Assembly: GCA_038322575.1 (NCBI GenBank) | Contig: JBBQGB010000004.1 | Coordinates: 23,505-87,504, forward strand | DNA length: 64,000 nt | Reading direction: 5' to 3' | DNA from: JACMOY01 sp038322575 | GTDB lineage: Bacteria > Actinomycetota > Actinomycetes > Actinomycetales > Angustibacteraceae | Shown: one piece after another, positions 7,188 through 16,425 of the stretch | How the letters are laid out: the number at the start of each line of letters is the position of its first letter | Position numbering within the stretch: the first letter of the stretch is position 1 | Notes under the pieces: generated by a model | What the model saw: the letters and a program-made list of their open reading frames with translations, nothing else | Told to the model about the DNA's origin: nothing | The model's database searches: none | Made by a program: the position numbers and the translations under genes

Positions 7188-8732
7188 TCAGGCGACGGTC
7201 ACGTCGACGGTGTGCCAGCCGGTGGCGCCGTCCGGCGCCGGCGGGGCCTGGTCGGCCGTCTGCACCTCACCGGTGCCGTCGCTGGCGCGCACGGCCAGGG
7301 TGTGGTCGCCGGGGGTCGCGTCCCAGGCCCAGACCCACTGCCGCCAGGTGTCGGCGCTGCCGCCGGTGCCGACGTCCGCCTTGCGCCAGGGACCGTCGTC
7401 GACCTTGACCTCGACCCCGCTGATCCCGCGGTGCGGCGCCCACGCGACGCCGGCGACGGCGACCCGGCCGGCCTTGACGCTCGCTCCCGCGCGCGGGACG
7501 TCGATGCGCGACTCGGTCTTGATCGGACCGAGCGCCGACCAGCCGCGCGGCGTCCAGTAGCCCTGCGCCCGGTCGAACCGGGTGACCTCGAGGTCGACCA
7601 CCCACTTGGTGGCCGAGACGTAGCCGTACAGGCCCGGCACGACCATGCGCACCGGGAACCCGTGGACGAGCGGCAAGGGCTCGCCGTCCATGCCGACGGC
7701 GAGCATCGCGTCGCGCGCGGGGTCGGTGAGTGCGTCCAGCGGCGTGCCCGCCGTCCACCCGTCCACGCTCTTCGACAGCACCATGTCGGCGTCCTGGTGC
7801 GGGCCGGCCTTCGCGAGCAGCTGGCGCAGCAGGTGGCCGCGCCACACCTGGTTGCCGATCAGGTCGCCACCGACCTCGTTCGACACGCACGACAGCGTGA
7901 CCATCCGGTCGACCAGCGGCAGGGCCAGCAGCTCGGCATAGGTGATCTCGACCTCGCGGTCGACCATGCCGTGGATCCGCAGGCGCCACTCGTCGCTCGA
8001 CACCTGCGGCACGGCGAGGGCCGTGTCGATGCGGTAGAACGCGTCGACCGGGGTGAGCAGCGGCGAGAGGCCCTCGACACCGGTCGCGGACGCCGGCGCC
8101 GCCGTGGCCGCGGACGTCGGGGCGGGCAGCACCACCGAGGCCCGGCTGGCCTGGGCCGCCCGGCTGCCGCCGCCCACCAGCTGCGAGAGGCCACCGCCCA
8201 CGACCGCCACCGCGCCCGTGCCGACTGCCAGCTGGACGAACGAGCGCCGGTCGACGGCCATGCCCGGCCGCTGCGCCGCGCGCGCCCGAGCGGTGAGGGC
8301 GTCCAGCGACAGCAGACCGGCCACCGCGCCGACCACCGTCGGGAACGCGTCGAGCGCGGCGGCCCCCGGACGGCTCAGCACGGCCGCAGCCCCCACCCCG
8401 GCGAGCAGCACCACGACGAGCAGGCCCAGCGTCCGGCGCCGGGCAGCGAGCACTCCAGCGACGCCAGCCACCAGCGCGAGGACCAGGGCGATGCCGCTGA
8501 CCAGCGCGGTCTTGTCGGCGGTGCCGAACGTGCTGATCGCGAGGTCCTTGAGCCACGGCGGGGTGCGGTCGATGAACGCCCCGCCAACGGCGACCACGGG
8601 GGACGGCGTGCCACCGGCGCGACCGCTGCGCTGCAGCAGCGCGGCCACGAGCTCGGCGACGGCGATGGTCAGTGCGCCGGCGAGCAGGCCCACCACCGCG
8701 GACCTGGCGGTGCTGCGACGCGGACTGGGCAT
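7188..8732 (-). CDS. Membrane-anchored sulfite-oxidase-like molybdopterin oxidoreductase (paralogue 2)
   Basis: A 514-residue paralogue of the protein at 2016-3572 with the same plan. Residues 1 to about 155 contain four membrane segments. A twin-arginine motif (DRRSFVQLAVG, about 161-171) and a hydrophobic stretch follow. The molybdenum-binding Cys is in LSCVSNEVGG (about Cys282), then GEPLPLVHGFPVRMVVPGLY and a C-terminal dimerisation domain. Blocks such as RFDR..YWTPRG are shared with the paralogue, while the linker between Tat motif and enzyme domain differs. The ATG at 8732 is chosen because the membrane segment follows directly; a longer upstream frame would run into rdgB. The substrate is unknown. 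Confidence 0.85.
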   Translation of the reverse strand: MPSPRRSTARSAVVGLLAGALTIAVAELVAALLQRSGRAGGTPSPVVAVGGAFIDRTPPWLKDLAISTFGTADKTALVSGIALVLALVAGVAGVLAARRRTLGLLVVVLLAGVGAAAVLSRPGAAALDAFPTVVGAVAGLLSLDALTARARAAQRPGMAVDRRSFVQLAVGTGAVAVVGGGLSQLVGGGSRAAQASRASVVLPAPTSAATAAPASATGVEGLSPLLTPVDAFYRIDTALAVPQVSSDEWRLRIHGMVDREVEITYAELLALPLVDRMVTLSCVSNEVGGDLIGNQVWRGHLLRQLLAKAGPHQDADMVLSKSVDGWTAGTPLDALTDPARDAMLAVGMDGEPLPLVHGFPVRMVVPGLYGYVSATKWVVDLEVTRFDRAQGYWTPRGWSALGPIKTESRIDVPRAGASVKAGRVAVAGVAWAPHRGISGVEVKVDDGPWRKADVGTGGSADTWRQWVWAWDATPGDHTLAVRASDGTGEVQTADQAPPAPDGATGWHTVDVTVA

Positions 8733-8784
8733 GACCCCAGGATCACACGCCCTAGTGGAGGGCCCCCGCGGTTGCCGCGATGCG

Positions 8785-9410
8785 TCAGGCTTCGGTAAGC
8801 AGTGCCAGCACGTGCGGGGCGAGGGCGCGCAGGGCCTGGCCCCGATGGCTGATCGCGTTCTTCTCGGCGGGGTCCAGCTCGGCCAGGGTGCGCGCCGCGT
8901 CGACCCGCAGGATCGGGTCGTAGCCGAAACCGTTGGTGCCACGCGGCTCCCGTTCGAGGGTTCCCGCGAGGCGACCGTGCTCGACGACCTCGTCACCCTG
9001 GGGGGTCACGAGCGACGCGGCGCAGACGAACGCCGCCGCGCGGTGCGCGTCCGGGACGTCGGCCAGCTGGGCCAGCAGCAGCGCGACGTTGGCGGCGTCC
9101 CCACCACCGCCGGACCACCGCGCCGAGAACACCCCGGGCGAGCCGCCCAGCACGTCCACGCTCAACCCCGAGTCGTCGGCCAGCGCCGGCAGACCCGTTG
9201 CGGCACAGGCGGCCCTGGCCTTCAACAGCGAGTTCTCGGCGAACGTGACGCCGGACTCGACCACGTCGGGAGCGTCCGAGACGTCAGCGATCCCGACGAC
9301 GGCGACGTCCAGGTCGACCCCGGTACCGACGACCAGCTCGGCCAGGATCTTGCGCAGCTCGACCACCTTGTGGGCGTTGCGGGTGGCCAGGACCACCCGC
9401 GGTCCGGCGC

Positions 9411-9414
<4 letters not shown>
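8785..9414 (-). CDS. rdgB: RdgB/HAM1 XTP/dITP pyrophosphatase
   Basis: A 209-residue cytoplasmic nucleotide-pool sanitiser that hydrolyses dITP, XTP and related nucleotides to monophosphates. Family motifs are complete: VVLATRNAHKVVEL at the N-terminus, ENSLLKARAA, ALADDSGLSVDVLGG with the catalytic acidic residues, GTNGFGYDPI, and ELDPAEKNAISHRGQAL near the end. It starts at GTG 9414, which overlaps the rph stop by four bases, making it the last gene of the murI-MBL-rph-rdgB operon. Length and order are as in mycobacteria. Confidence 0.95.
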
Positions 9415-10172
<758 letters not shown>

Positions 10173-10197
10173 GGCGTCAGGCTAGTGGCGCGCTCAC

Positions 10198-10965
10198 TCA
10201 CACGTCGTACGTCGACCCGGGCCGGGCCACCTCGAGCGGGCCGGCCCAGACGGCCCGGGCCTGGTCGAGACACACGTCCGGGTCGTTCCACGGTGGCAGG
10301 TGGGTGAGGACCAGGCGCTGCACTCCCCCGGCGGCGACCGCGGCCTCGGCGGCCCGACGTCCGGACAGGTGGACGCCGGTCGTGGCATCGCGTCCGTCAA
10401 CGAAGGCACTGTCGGCCAGGACGAGAGAAGCGTTGCGGCACAGGGGTTCGAGCGCAGCACAGCTGTCGGTGTCGCCGGTGTAGGCGAGCACCTGGCCGCG
10501 GTGCTCGACGCGGAGCCCGTAGGCCTCGACCGGGTGGTCGACGCGCAGCGGCGTGACCGTCAGGGGGCCGATCAGCACCGGCTCGCCGTCGGCCCAGGCA
10601 CCGAAGTCCAGGTGCCGCGTCATGCCCGGCACGGCCGGCAGGTCGTACGCGCGGGCCATCCGCTCGGCCGTCCCGTCCGGGCCCCAGACGGGCAGCCGGG
10701 TGGCGCGCGGCTGCGGGCCGTACCGCAGCATCACGTACAGCCCGCACAGGTCGAGGCAGTGGTCGGCGTGCAGGTGCGAGAGCAGCACGGCGTCCAGGGT
10801 GGTCGGGTCGAGGTGGCGCTGCAGCGGCCCGAGCGCGCCGTTGCCGAGGTCGAGCAGCACCCGCCAGGTGCGTCCGGCGTCGTCGTCGGCCTCGACGAGG
10901 TAGCAGGACGCCGGGGACGCCGGCCCGGGCACCGACCCCGAGCAGCCGACGACGGTGACCCTCAC
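10198..10965 (-). CDS. MBL-fold hydrolase, Rv1339-like (probable cyclic-nucleotide phosphodiesterase)
   Basis: A 255-residue metallo-beta-lactamase-fold protein. The metal-binding motif LLSHLHADHCLDL is intact, with further ligands in YTGDTDSC and TGVHLSGRRA, and TGDT/LTHLPPW blocks as in the ElaC-like branch. Position between murI and rph matches mycobacterial Rv1339, which has been reported as an atypical class II cAMP phosphodiesterase; that role is transferred by synteny and family and is not shown by this sequence. GTG 10965 overlaps the murI TGA by four bases, which fixes the start. Cytoplasmic. Confidence 0.85.
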   Translation of the reverse strand: MRVTVVGCSGSVPGPASPASCYLVEADDDAGRTWRVLLDLGNGALGPLQRHLDPTTLDAVLLSHLHADHCLDLCGLYVMLRYGPQPRATRLPVWGPDGTAERMARAYDLPAVPGMTRHLDFGAWADGEPVLIGPLTVTPLRVDHPVEAYGLRVEHRGQVLAYTGDTDSCAALEPLCRNASLVLADSAFVDGRDATTGVHLSGRRAAEAAVAAGGVQRLVLTHLPPWNDPDVCLDQARAVWAGPLEVARPGSTYDV

Positions 10966-11792
10966 GCGGGCGCCGTCGCGGCCGCCGCGAACGCACCGGC
11001 CGCGGCGACCTCGGCCGCCCCGAGCTCGGGGCCGAGGAACCGTCGACCGAACGCCGCGAAGGCCTGCGGGTCGCCCGTGGTGACGAACCGGTGCTGCGGG
11101 GCCGGCAGGCCGGGGTCGCGCACCAGGTCGTTCTCGACCAGCTGGCGGTAGACGTCCTTGGCCGTCTCCTCGGCGCTGCTCACCAGGGTGACCAGGTCGC
11201 CCATGACGTAGCTGATGACGCCGGTGAGCAACGGGTAGTGGGTGCACCCCAGGATCAGGGTGTCGACCCCTGCCGCCGCCACCGGGTCGAGGTACTCGTG
11301 CGCTGCCGCCAGCAGCTCGGGGCCGGCGGTGACCCCCGCCTCGACGAACTCCACGAACCGCGGGCAGGCCTGCGTCGTCACCCGAAGGTGCGGGGCGGCG
11401 GCGAACGCGTCCTCGTAGGCGCCGGACGCCGCCGTGGCCCGGGTGCACACGACCCCGATGTGCCCGGACCGGCTGGCGGCCGCGGCCCGGCGCACGGCCG
11501 GGCGGATCACCTCGACGACGGGGACGTCGTACCGCTCGCGGGCGTCGCCGAGCACGGCGGCGCTGGCGCTGTTGCAGGCGATCACGACCAGCTTGACGCC
11601 GCGCTCGACGAGCTCGTCGAGGCACTCGAGCGCGAGCTCGCGCACCTGCGCGATCGGGCGGGGACCGTAGGGCTGGCGGGCGGTGTCGCCCAGGTACAGC
11701 ACCGGCTCGTGCGGCAGCTGGTCGAGCACCGCCCGGGCGACGGTGAGCCCGCCGTAGCCGGAGTCGAAGATGCCGATCGGTGCGTCCGCCAC
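10962..11792 (-). CDS. murI: Glutamate racemase
   Basis: A 276-residue cytoplasmic enzyme that makes D-glutamate for peptidoglycan. The two catalytic cysteines are present: Cys73 in VVIACNSAS and a second near residue 183 in LGCTHYPLL. IGIFDSGYGGLTV is at the N-terminus and YLGDTARQPYG supplies substrate contacts. The GTG start at 11792 is chosen because it puts the fold's first strand at residue 5; a longer open frame upstream crosses a palindrome and is not coding. Its stop overlaps the MBL start by four bases. It is the first gene of the operon, divergent from an AbiEi-like gene. Confidence 0.94.
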   Translation of the reverse strand: MADAPIGIFDSGYGGLTVARAVLDQLPHEPVLYLGDTARQPYGPRPIAQVRELALECLDELVERGVKLVVIACNSASAAVLGDARERYDVPVVEVIRPAVRRAAAASRSGHIGVVCTRATAASGAYEDAFAAAPHLRVTTQACPRFVEFVEAGVTAGPELLAAAHEYLDPVAAAGVDTLILGCTHYPLLTGVISYVMGDLVTLVSSAEETAKDVYRQLVENDLVRDPGLPAPQHRFVTTGDPQAFAAFGRRFLGPELGAAEVAAAGAFAAAATAPA

Positions 11793-11830
11793 GCCGGTCA
11801 GCCTAGATGCGCCGTCCGACACCCCCCGAG

Positions 11831-11874
11831 ATCGGGGCAACGGCGCGTCACTGATGACGCGCCGTTGCCCCGAT
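11831..11874. repeat. GGGGCAAC palindrome family, copy 3 (perfect 20-bp arms)
   Basis: ATCGGGGCAACGGCGCGTCA (11831-11850) pairs perfectly with 11855-11874 across CTGA. Unlike the other copies it lies between divergent genes, murI and the AbiEi-like gene, so it cannot terminate either. This argues that the family is a dispersed repeat, not simply a set of terminators. Confidence 0.85.
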
Positions 11875-11943
11875 GACGTGATTGGCGTCGACGCCTGTGG
11901 ACGACGGGAGCGGGCCGGCCGCGGCAGCGGGCACCGTGGGGCG

Positions 11944-12912
11944 ATGAGCACTGCGACCCCGTCGTGGCGCGAGCGCGCGGCGGCCCAGGACGGCGCGCTC
12001 GCGCGGCAGCAGGCGCTGGACGGCGGGATGAGTCCGGACGCCCTGCGCCAGCACGTGCGCGCCGGCCGCTGGCTGCGGGTGCACCCAGGGGTGTACGTCA
12101 CCTTCACCGGACCGCTGCCCTTCCGCACCCGCGTCTGGGCCGCACTGCTGCACGCCGGGCCCGGCGCGCTGGCGAGCCACCGCACGGCGGCGCACCTGCA
12201 GGGTCTGGTCGACGACGAGCCTGCCCTGGTCGACGTGACCGTGCCGTGGACCCACCGGGTCACCCGGCGGCCCGGCGTCCGCATCCACCGCAGCCGTCAA
12301 CCGGACGCGAGAGCGCACCCCGCACGCAGCCTGCCGCAGACCCTGGTCAGCGACACGGTGCTGGACCTGGTCGAGCAGAGCGCCCGCGAGGACGACGTGG
12401 TCGGGTGGCTCACCCGGGGCTGCCAGCGTCGGCTCTGCACCCCGGCGCACCTGCTCGAGGCAGCTGCGCGTCGTCCGCGGCTGCGCCATCGTCGGCTGGT
12501 CGGCAGCGTGCTGGCTGAGGTCGGCGTCGGCGTCCACTCACCGCTCGAGAGCCACTACCGCCGCCGGGTCGAGCTCGCTCATGGACTGCCCTCCGCTACC
12601 CGCAACCAGGTAACCGTGCTGCGCGGCCGGCGGTGGTACCACGACGTGCGCTACGGCCGGTGGCGGTTGCGCGTCGAGCTCGAGGGTCTCGCCCACCACC
12701 GGGTCGACGAGGGCTGGCGCGACGACGTCCGCGACAACGAAGCGGTGCTGAGCGGCGACACGGTGCTGCGGTACGGGTGGCGGGCCGTCGTCGGCTCGGC
12801 GTGCGCGACCGCGGGCGACGTGGCCGGCGCGCTGCGCGAACGCGGGTGGCAGGGCCGGCCGCGCCGATGCGGCCCCTCGTGCACGATCGGGGCAACGGCG
12901 CGTCACGGATGA
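11944..12912 (+). CDS. AbiEi-antitoxin-like / DUF559-like protein
   Basis: A 322-residue protein of a type common in actinobacteria. The N-terminal part resembles the AbiEi antitoxin winged-helix region (ALDGGMSPDALRQHVRAGRW, then HPGVYVTF). A middle part has SHRTAAHLQGL and VHIHRS-like strands. The C-terminal third resembles a DUF559/endonuclease-like fold (VRYGRWRLRVELEGLAHH, with acidic residues in VDEGWRDDVRDN). No partner toxin of the AbiEii type lies beside it, so a working type IV toxin-antitoxin pair is not supported. The last seven codons and the stop are inside a GGGGCAAC palindrome, and a second copy lies 70 bp upstream of the start. The gene interrupts the usual murI-to-clpS neighbourhood, suggesting insertion. 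Confidence 0.75.
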   Translation: MSTATPSWRERAAAQDGALARQQALDGGMSPDALRQHVRAGRWLRVHPGVYVTFTGPLPFRTRVWAALLHAGPGALASHRTAAHLQGLVDDEPALVDVTVPWTHRVTRRPGVRIHRSRQPDARAHPARSLPQTLVSDTVLDLVEQSAREDDVVGWLTRGCQRRLCTPAHLLEAAARRPRLRHRRLVGSVLAEVGVGVHSPLESHYRRRVELAHGLPSATRNQVTVLRGRRWYHDVRYGRWRLRVELEGLAHHRVDEGWRDDVRDNEAVLSGDTVLRYGWRAVVGSACATAGDVAGALRERGWQGRPRRCGPSCTIGATARHG

Positions 12913-12928
12913 CGCGCAGTTGCCCGAT
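12886..12928. repeat. GGGGCAAC palindrome family, copy 4
   Basis: The left arm 12886-12905 is identical to the left arm of copy 3 (20 of 20 bases). The right arm 12910-12928 has one substitution and one missing C. The left arm encodes the last residues of the AbiEi-like protein and the loop/right-arm junction contains its TGA. It lies just before the convergent DUF2017 stop at 12934. Confidence 0.85.
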
Positions 12929-12933
12929 GATGC

Positions 12934-13506
12934 TCAGTCCTCGGGGACGTCGCGCAGGGGCGCCACGAGCGCGGCCACCAGGGTCTCCTGAAGCCAGGTC
13001 AGGAAGTCGTACAGCGAGAGCATCACCGAGACCCCCTCGTCCTCATCCTCGGCCTGCTCCAGCAGCCGGTCGTGGTCCTCGTCGGTGCGCAGGCCCATCC
13101 GCTCGGCCAGCACCAGCCGGACGTCGGTCAGCGCGACCGCCCAGGCGCGTGCCTCGCCGTCGTCCAGCACCAGCGTGCCCTCGCGCCCGAGGGTGACCCG
13201 CGCCGTCTCGAGCCCCGCCCGCTTGCGATCGCGCAGCCCCAGCTCGGTGTAGCGGCGGAAGTCGGCGCTGGCCTGCGGGTCATCGCGGTGCCCGTCGGGC
13301 AGCAGCCGCGCCAGCGCCGGGTCTGCCGGGGTGTCTACGGCCGTGCCGATGCCGACCATGACGGCGAGCGGGTCCTGCTCCGCCGGGCCGTCGTGGGCGT
13401 CCAGCAGCTCGTACACCTCGACGAACAGGTGGGCGAGCAGGCTCTTCTCGTGGGCGTCGAGCTTGGCCCGGATGCCTCGTCGTCCGCGCTGGAACCCGCG
13501 CGCCAT
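12934..13506 (-). CDS. DUF2017 family protein
   Basis: A 190-residue soluble acidic protein, recognised as DUF2017 from the block LDAHEKSLLAHLFVEVYELL, the segment ADFRRYTELGLRDRKRA and the C-terminal MLSLYDFLTWLQETLV. The family occurs in actinobacteria next to clpS, as here. Its biochemical role is not known; a link to ClpS-dependent proteolysis is inferred only from constant linkage. The ATG shares one base with the clpS stop (TGATG arrangement), so translation is coupled. Confidence 0.88.
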   Translation of the reverse strand: MARGFQRGRRGIRAKLDAHEKSLLAHLFVEVYELLDAHDGPAEQDPLAVMVGIGTAVDTPADPALARLLPDGHRDDPQASADFRRYTELGLRDRKRAGLETARVTLGREGTLVLDDGEARAWAVALTDVRLVLAERMGLRTDEDHDRLLEQAEDEDEGVSVMLSLYDFLTWLQETLVAALVAPLRDVPED

Positions 13507-13805
13507 CAGTCGTCCTTGCGCATCGTGGCCCACAGCCCGTAGCCCTGCAGGGCCTCGACGTCGCGCTCCATCTCCTCGCGGCTGCCGTGCGAGACGGCGG
13601 CCCGGCCCTTTTCGTGCACGTCGAGCATGAGCTTGTCGGCCTTGGCCTCGGCGTAGCCGAAGTAGCTGCGGAACACGTAGCTGACGTACGACATCAGGTT
13701 GACCGGGTCGTTCCAGACCAGGGTGACCCACGGCGGCGTGACCGCCTGGTCCAGGCCCGAGCGGGGCTCGTCGAGCTCGACCGGGGACGTGACCACGGCG
13801 TCCAC
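13506..13805 (-). CDS. clpS: ATP-dependent Clp protease adaptor ClpS
   Basis: A 99-residue adaptor that delivers N-degron substrates to ClpAP/ClpCP. The conserved core WVTLVWNDPVNLMSYVSYVF contains the N-degron-binding Asn-Asp pair. KADKLMLDVHEKGRAAVSHG carries the helix and Lys/His residues that complete the pocket. The C-terminus QGYGLWATM is typical. The start is GTG 13805; the intergenic gap to the divergent pncB is only 14 bp, so the two promoters must overlap. The stop shares one base with DUF2017. Confidence 0.93.
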   Translation of the reverse strand: MDAVVTSPVELDEPRSGLDQAVTPPWVTLVWNDPVNLMSYVSYVFRSYFGYAEAKADKLMLDVHEKGRAAVSHGSREEMERDVEALQGYGLWATMRKDD

Positions 13806-13819
13806 TCTAGGCTCGGCGG

Positions 13820-15139
13820 GTGAGTGCTGCCGACCCCGACGAGCCGTCCAGCGGCCTGCTCACCGACCACTACGAGCTGACCATGCTGCAGGCGGCGCTG
13901 CGCAGCGGGGCGGCCGACCGCCGTTGCGTGTTCGAGGTCTTCGCGCGGCGGCTGCCGCCCGGCCGGCGGTACGGCGTGGTCGCCGGCACCGGCCGGTTGC
14001 TGGACTCGCTCGAGGTGTTCCGCTTCGACCAGTCGGATCTGGCGCACCTCGAGCGTGCCGGCGTCGTCGACCGCGTGACGCTGGACTGGTTGCGGCAGTT
14101 CAGGTTCAGCGGGTCGGTGTGGGGGTACGCCGAGGGCGACGCGTTCTTCCCCGGCTCACCCGTGCTGGTGGTCGAGGGCACCTTCGCCGAGGCGGTGCTG
14201 CTCGAGACGGTCGTGCTGAGCGTGCTCAACCACGACAGCGCGGTGGCAGCAGCAGCGAGTCGGATGACGGCGGCGGCCGGCTCGCGCCCGTGCATCGAGA
14301 TGGGCTCGCGCCGCACCCACGAGCAGGCGGCGGTCGCCGCTGCCCGCGCGGCGTACGTCGCGGGGTTCGCCGCCACGAGCAACCTCGAGGCCGGACGCCG
14401 GCACGCGGTGCCCACCTCGGGCACGAGCGCACACGCCTTCACCCTGCTGCACGACGACGAGCGGGCGGCGTTCGCCGCACAGGTCGCGAGCCTCGGGGTC
14501 GGCACCACCCTGCTCGTCGACACGTACGACGTCGCCGCCGCCGTCCGCACCGCCGTCGAGGTGGCCGGGACCGGGCTGGGCGCCGTGCGGCTGGACTCCG
14601 GCGACCTGCTCGCCCAGGCGCGGGCGGTGCGCGCCCAGCTGGACGGTCTCGGCGCCACCGGCACCCGGATCATCGTCACCAGCGACCTGGACGAGCACGC
14701 GATCGCCGCCCTCGCGGCCGCGCCGGTCGACGGGTACGGCGTCGGCACCTCCGTCGTGACCGGCTCGGGCGCGCCCACGGCGGGGCTGGTCTACAAGCTG
14801 GTGGCCCGCGAGGGGGCTGACCGCGCGATGGTCGGCGTCGCCAAGCGCAGCGCCGACAAGGCGACCGTGGCGGGCCGCAAGTGGGCGCTGCGCCGGCGCG
14901 ACCCCGGCGGCACCGCCCGGGCCGAGGTCGTGGGGGTCGGTGAACCGCCGACGGACGACGGCGACGACCGAGCGCTGCTCACCGAGCTCGTCGTGGCCGG
15001 CGAGGTCGTCGGCCGCGAGCCGTTGTCCAGTGCCCGCGAACGGCACCTGGCGGCGCGGGCCGAGCTGCCGCCGTCCGCCCTGCAGCTCTCGCGCGGCGAG
15101 CCCGTGATCCCCACCGTCTACAGCACGCAGGCGAACTGA
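13820..15139 (+). CDS. pncB: Nicotinate phosphoribosyltransferase
   Basis: A 439-residue cytoplasmic enzyme of the Preiss-Handler NAD salvage route that joins nicotinate to PRPP with ATP hydrolysis. Seen in sequence are LLTDHYELTMLQAAL at the N-terminus, ETVVLSVLNHDSAVA, EMGSRRTHEQAAVAAARAAY and, for phosphate binding, DSGDLLAQA and IIVTSDLDE. The GYGVGTSVV loop follows. It starts at GTG 13820, 14 bp from divergent clpS, an arrangement shared with mycobacteria. The short leader and lack of a clear Shine-Dalgarno site suggest a nearly leaderless mRNA. A strong hairpin follows the stop. Confidence 0.93.
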   Translation: MSAADPDEPSSGLLTDHYELTMLQAALRSGAADRRCVFEVFARRLPPGRRYGVVAGTGRLLDSLEVFRFDQSDLAHLERAGVVDRVTLDWLRQFRFSGSVWGYAEGDAFFPGSPVLVVEGTFAEAVLLETVVLSVLNHDSAVAAAASRMTAAAGSRPCIEMGSRRTHEQAAVAAARAAYVAGFAATSNLEAGRRHAVPTSGTSAHAFTLLHDDERAAFAAQVASLGVGTTLLVDTYDVAAAVRTAVEVAGTGLGAVRLDSGDLLAQARAVRAQLDGLGATGTRIIVTSDLDEHAIAALAAAPVDGYGVGTSVVTGSGAPTAGLVYKLVAREGADRAMVGVAKRSADKATVAGRKWALRRRDPGGTARAEVVGVGEPPTDDGDDRALLTELVVAGEVVGREPLSSARERHLAARAELPPSALQLSRGEPVIPTVYSTQAN

Positions 15140-15156
15140 CCGAGCTCGTCGAGTCC

Positions 15157-15200
15157 CCACGAACGGGGCACCGCCGGGACGCCGGGCGCCCCGTTCGTGG
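15157..15200. terminator. Hairpin between convergent pncB and hmgA
   Basis: CCACGAACGGGGC (15157-15169) pairs with GCCCCGTTCGTGG (15188-15200). The loop is GC-rich and there is no U-run. Its position between two convergent genes suggests bidirectional termination. The outer arm resembles, but does not match, the GGGGCAAC family. Confidence 0.7.
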
Positions 15201-15222
15201 CATCTCGGCGGGGCGAACGGTG

Positions 15223-16425
15223 TCAGGAGTCGAGGCGGCGTCCGGCCCAGCTGTAGGCGTACGCGCCGTCGTCGCTGGCGAGCGCGCCCTCACCGAGCTC
15301 GAGCGGGCGGAAGGTGTCGACCATGACGGCGAGCTCGTCGAAGTAGTCCTTGCCCAGCGCGTTCTCGACGGCGCCCGGCTGCGGGCCGTGGCTGTGCCCG
15401 CCGGGGTGCAACGACACCGACCCGCGGGCGATGCCGCTGCCCCGGCGCGCCTCGTAGTCACCCGCGACGTAGAACATCACCTCGTCGCTGTCGACGTTGG
15501 AGTGGTAGTACGGCACGGGGATCGCGAGCGGGTGGTAGTCGACCTTGCGCGGCACGAACGCGCAGATCACGAACCCGCCCGCCTCGAACACCTGGTGCAC
15601 CGGCGGCGGCTGGTGCACGCGGCCGGTGATCGGCTCGAAGTCACTGACCGCGAACCGGTACGGGTACAGGCAGCCGTCCCAGCCGACGACGTCGAACGGG
15701 TGCGTCGCGTGGACGACGACGCTGCCCACCACGCCGCTCGGCCCCGGGCCGCGGTGCTTGGTCAGCACCTCGACGTCGGTGCCCTCGGCCAGCAGCGGCG
15801 CCTGCGGGCCGTGCAGGTCGCGCTCGCAGTAGGGGCTGTGCTCGAGCAGCTGGCCGTACCGCGACAGGTAGCGCTGCGGTGGCCGGATGTGGCTGGTGGC
15901 CTCGACGCAGTATGCGCGCACCGGCTCGGCGCCGGTCGGCAGCCACCGGTGCACGGTGGCGCGCGGGATCACCACGAAGTCGCCTTCACTGACGTCGAGC
16001 GAGCCGAAGACCGTCTCGACCCGCGCCGAGCCCGACTCGACGAAGACGCACTCGTCGCCCATTGCGTTGCGGTAGTATGGGGACGGCTCGCTCGCGAGGA
16101 CGTAGGAGATCCGGACGTCGGGGTTGGCCAGCACCAGCCGGCGGCCCTGGACGACGTCGGTGGGCTCGGCCTCCGGCGGGAACAGCTCGTGCAGCCGCAG
16201 GTGCAGCGGGCGCAGCGGGTGGTTGGGCGTGGTGGCGAGGTCGGGCAGCTGCCACAGCCGCGAGGCGACGATCGTCGACGGGATCTCGCGGTGGTAGAGC
16301 AGGGTCGAGTCGCTGGAGAACCCCTCCTCGCCCATCAGCTCCTCGCTGTAGAGCCGGCCGTCGGGCGCCCGGAACTGGGTGTGCCGCTTGGGCGGGACCG
16401 CACCGACGCTGCGGTAGAAGGTCAT
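15223..16425 (-). CDS. hmgA: Homogentisate 1,2-dioxygenase
   Basis: A 400-residue iron-dependent ring-cleaving enzyme of tyrosine degradation, converting homogentisate to maleylacetoacetate. The N-terminal cupin contains GDFVVIPRATVHRW. The C-terminal catalytic cupin holds the iron ligands: His and Glu in YYHSNVDSDEVMFY, and His in LHPGGHSHGPQPG. The overall length fits the short bacterial HGD group. ATG 16425 overlaps the stop of the RDD gene upstream by four bases, so the two are co-translated. hppD, which makes homogentisate, lies 2.2 kb away on the same strand, separated by a permease on the other strand. No fumarylacetoacetase is visible in the window. Confidence 0.93.
   Translation of the reverse strand: MTFYRSVGAVPPKRHTQFRAPDGRLYSEELMGEEGFSSDSTLLYHREIPSTIVASRLWQLPDLATTPNHPLRPLHLRLHELFPPEAEPTDVVQGRRLVLANPDVRISYVLASEPSPYYRNAMGDECVFVESGSARVETVFGSLDVSEGDFVVIPRATVHRWLPTGAEPVRAYCVEATSHIRPPQRYLSRYGQLLEHSPYCERDLHGPQAPLLAEGTDVEVLTKHRGPGPSGVVGSVVVHATHPFDVVGWDGCLYPYRFAVSDFEPITGRVHQPPPVHQVFEAGGFVICAFVPRKVDYHPLAIPVPYYHSNVDSDEVMFYVAGDYEARRGSGIARGSVSLHPGGHSHGPQPGAVENALGKDYFDELAVMVDTFRPLELGEGALASDDGAYAYSWAGRRLDS

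Noticed and set aside
11944..12912. A complete type IV toxin-antitoxin system
   Set aside because: Only the AbiEi-like part is present. No AbiEii-type nucleotidyltransferase toxin lies on either side.
15157..15200. The palindrome after pncB as a fifth member of the GGGGCAAC family
   Set aside because: Only the AACGGGGCA segment is shared; the inner arm and loop differ. It is treated as an ordinary terminator.
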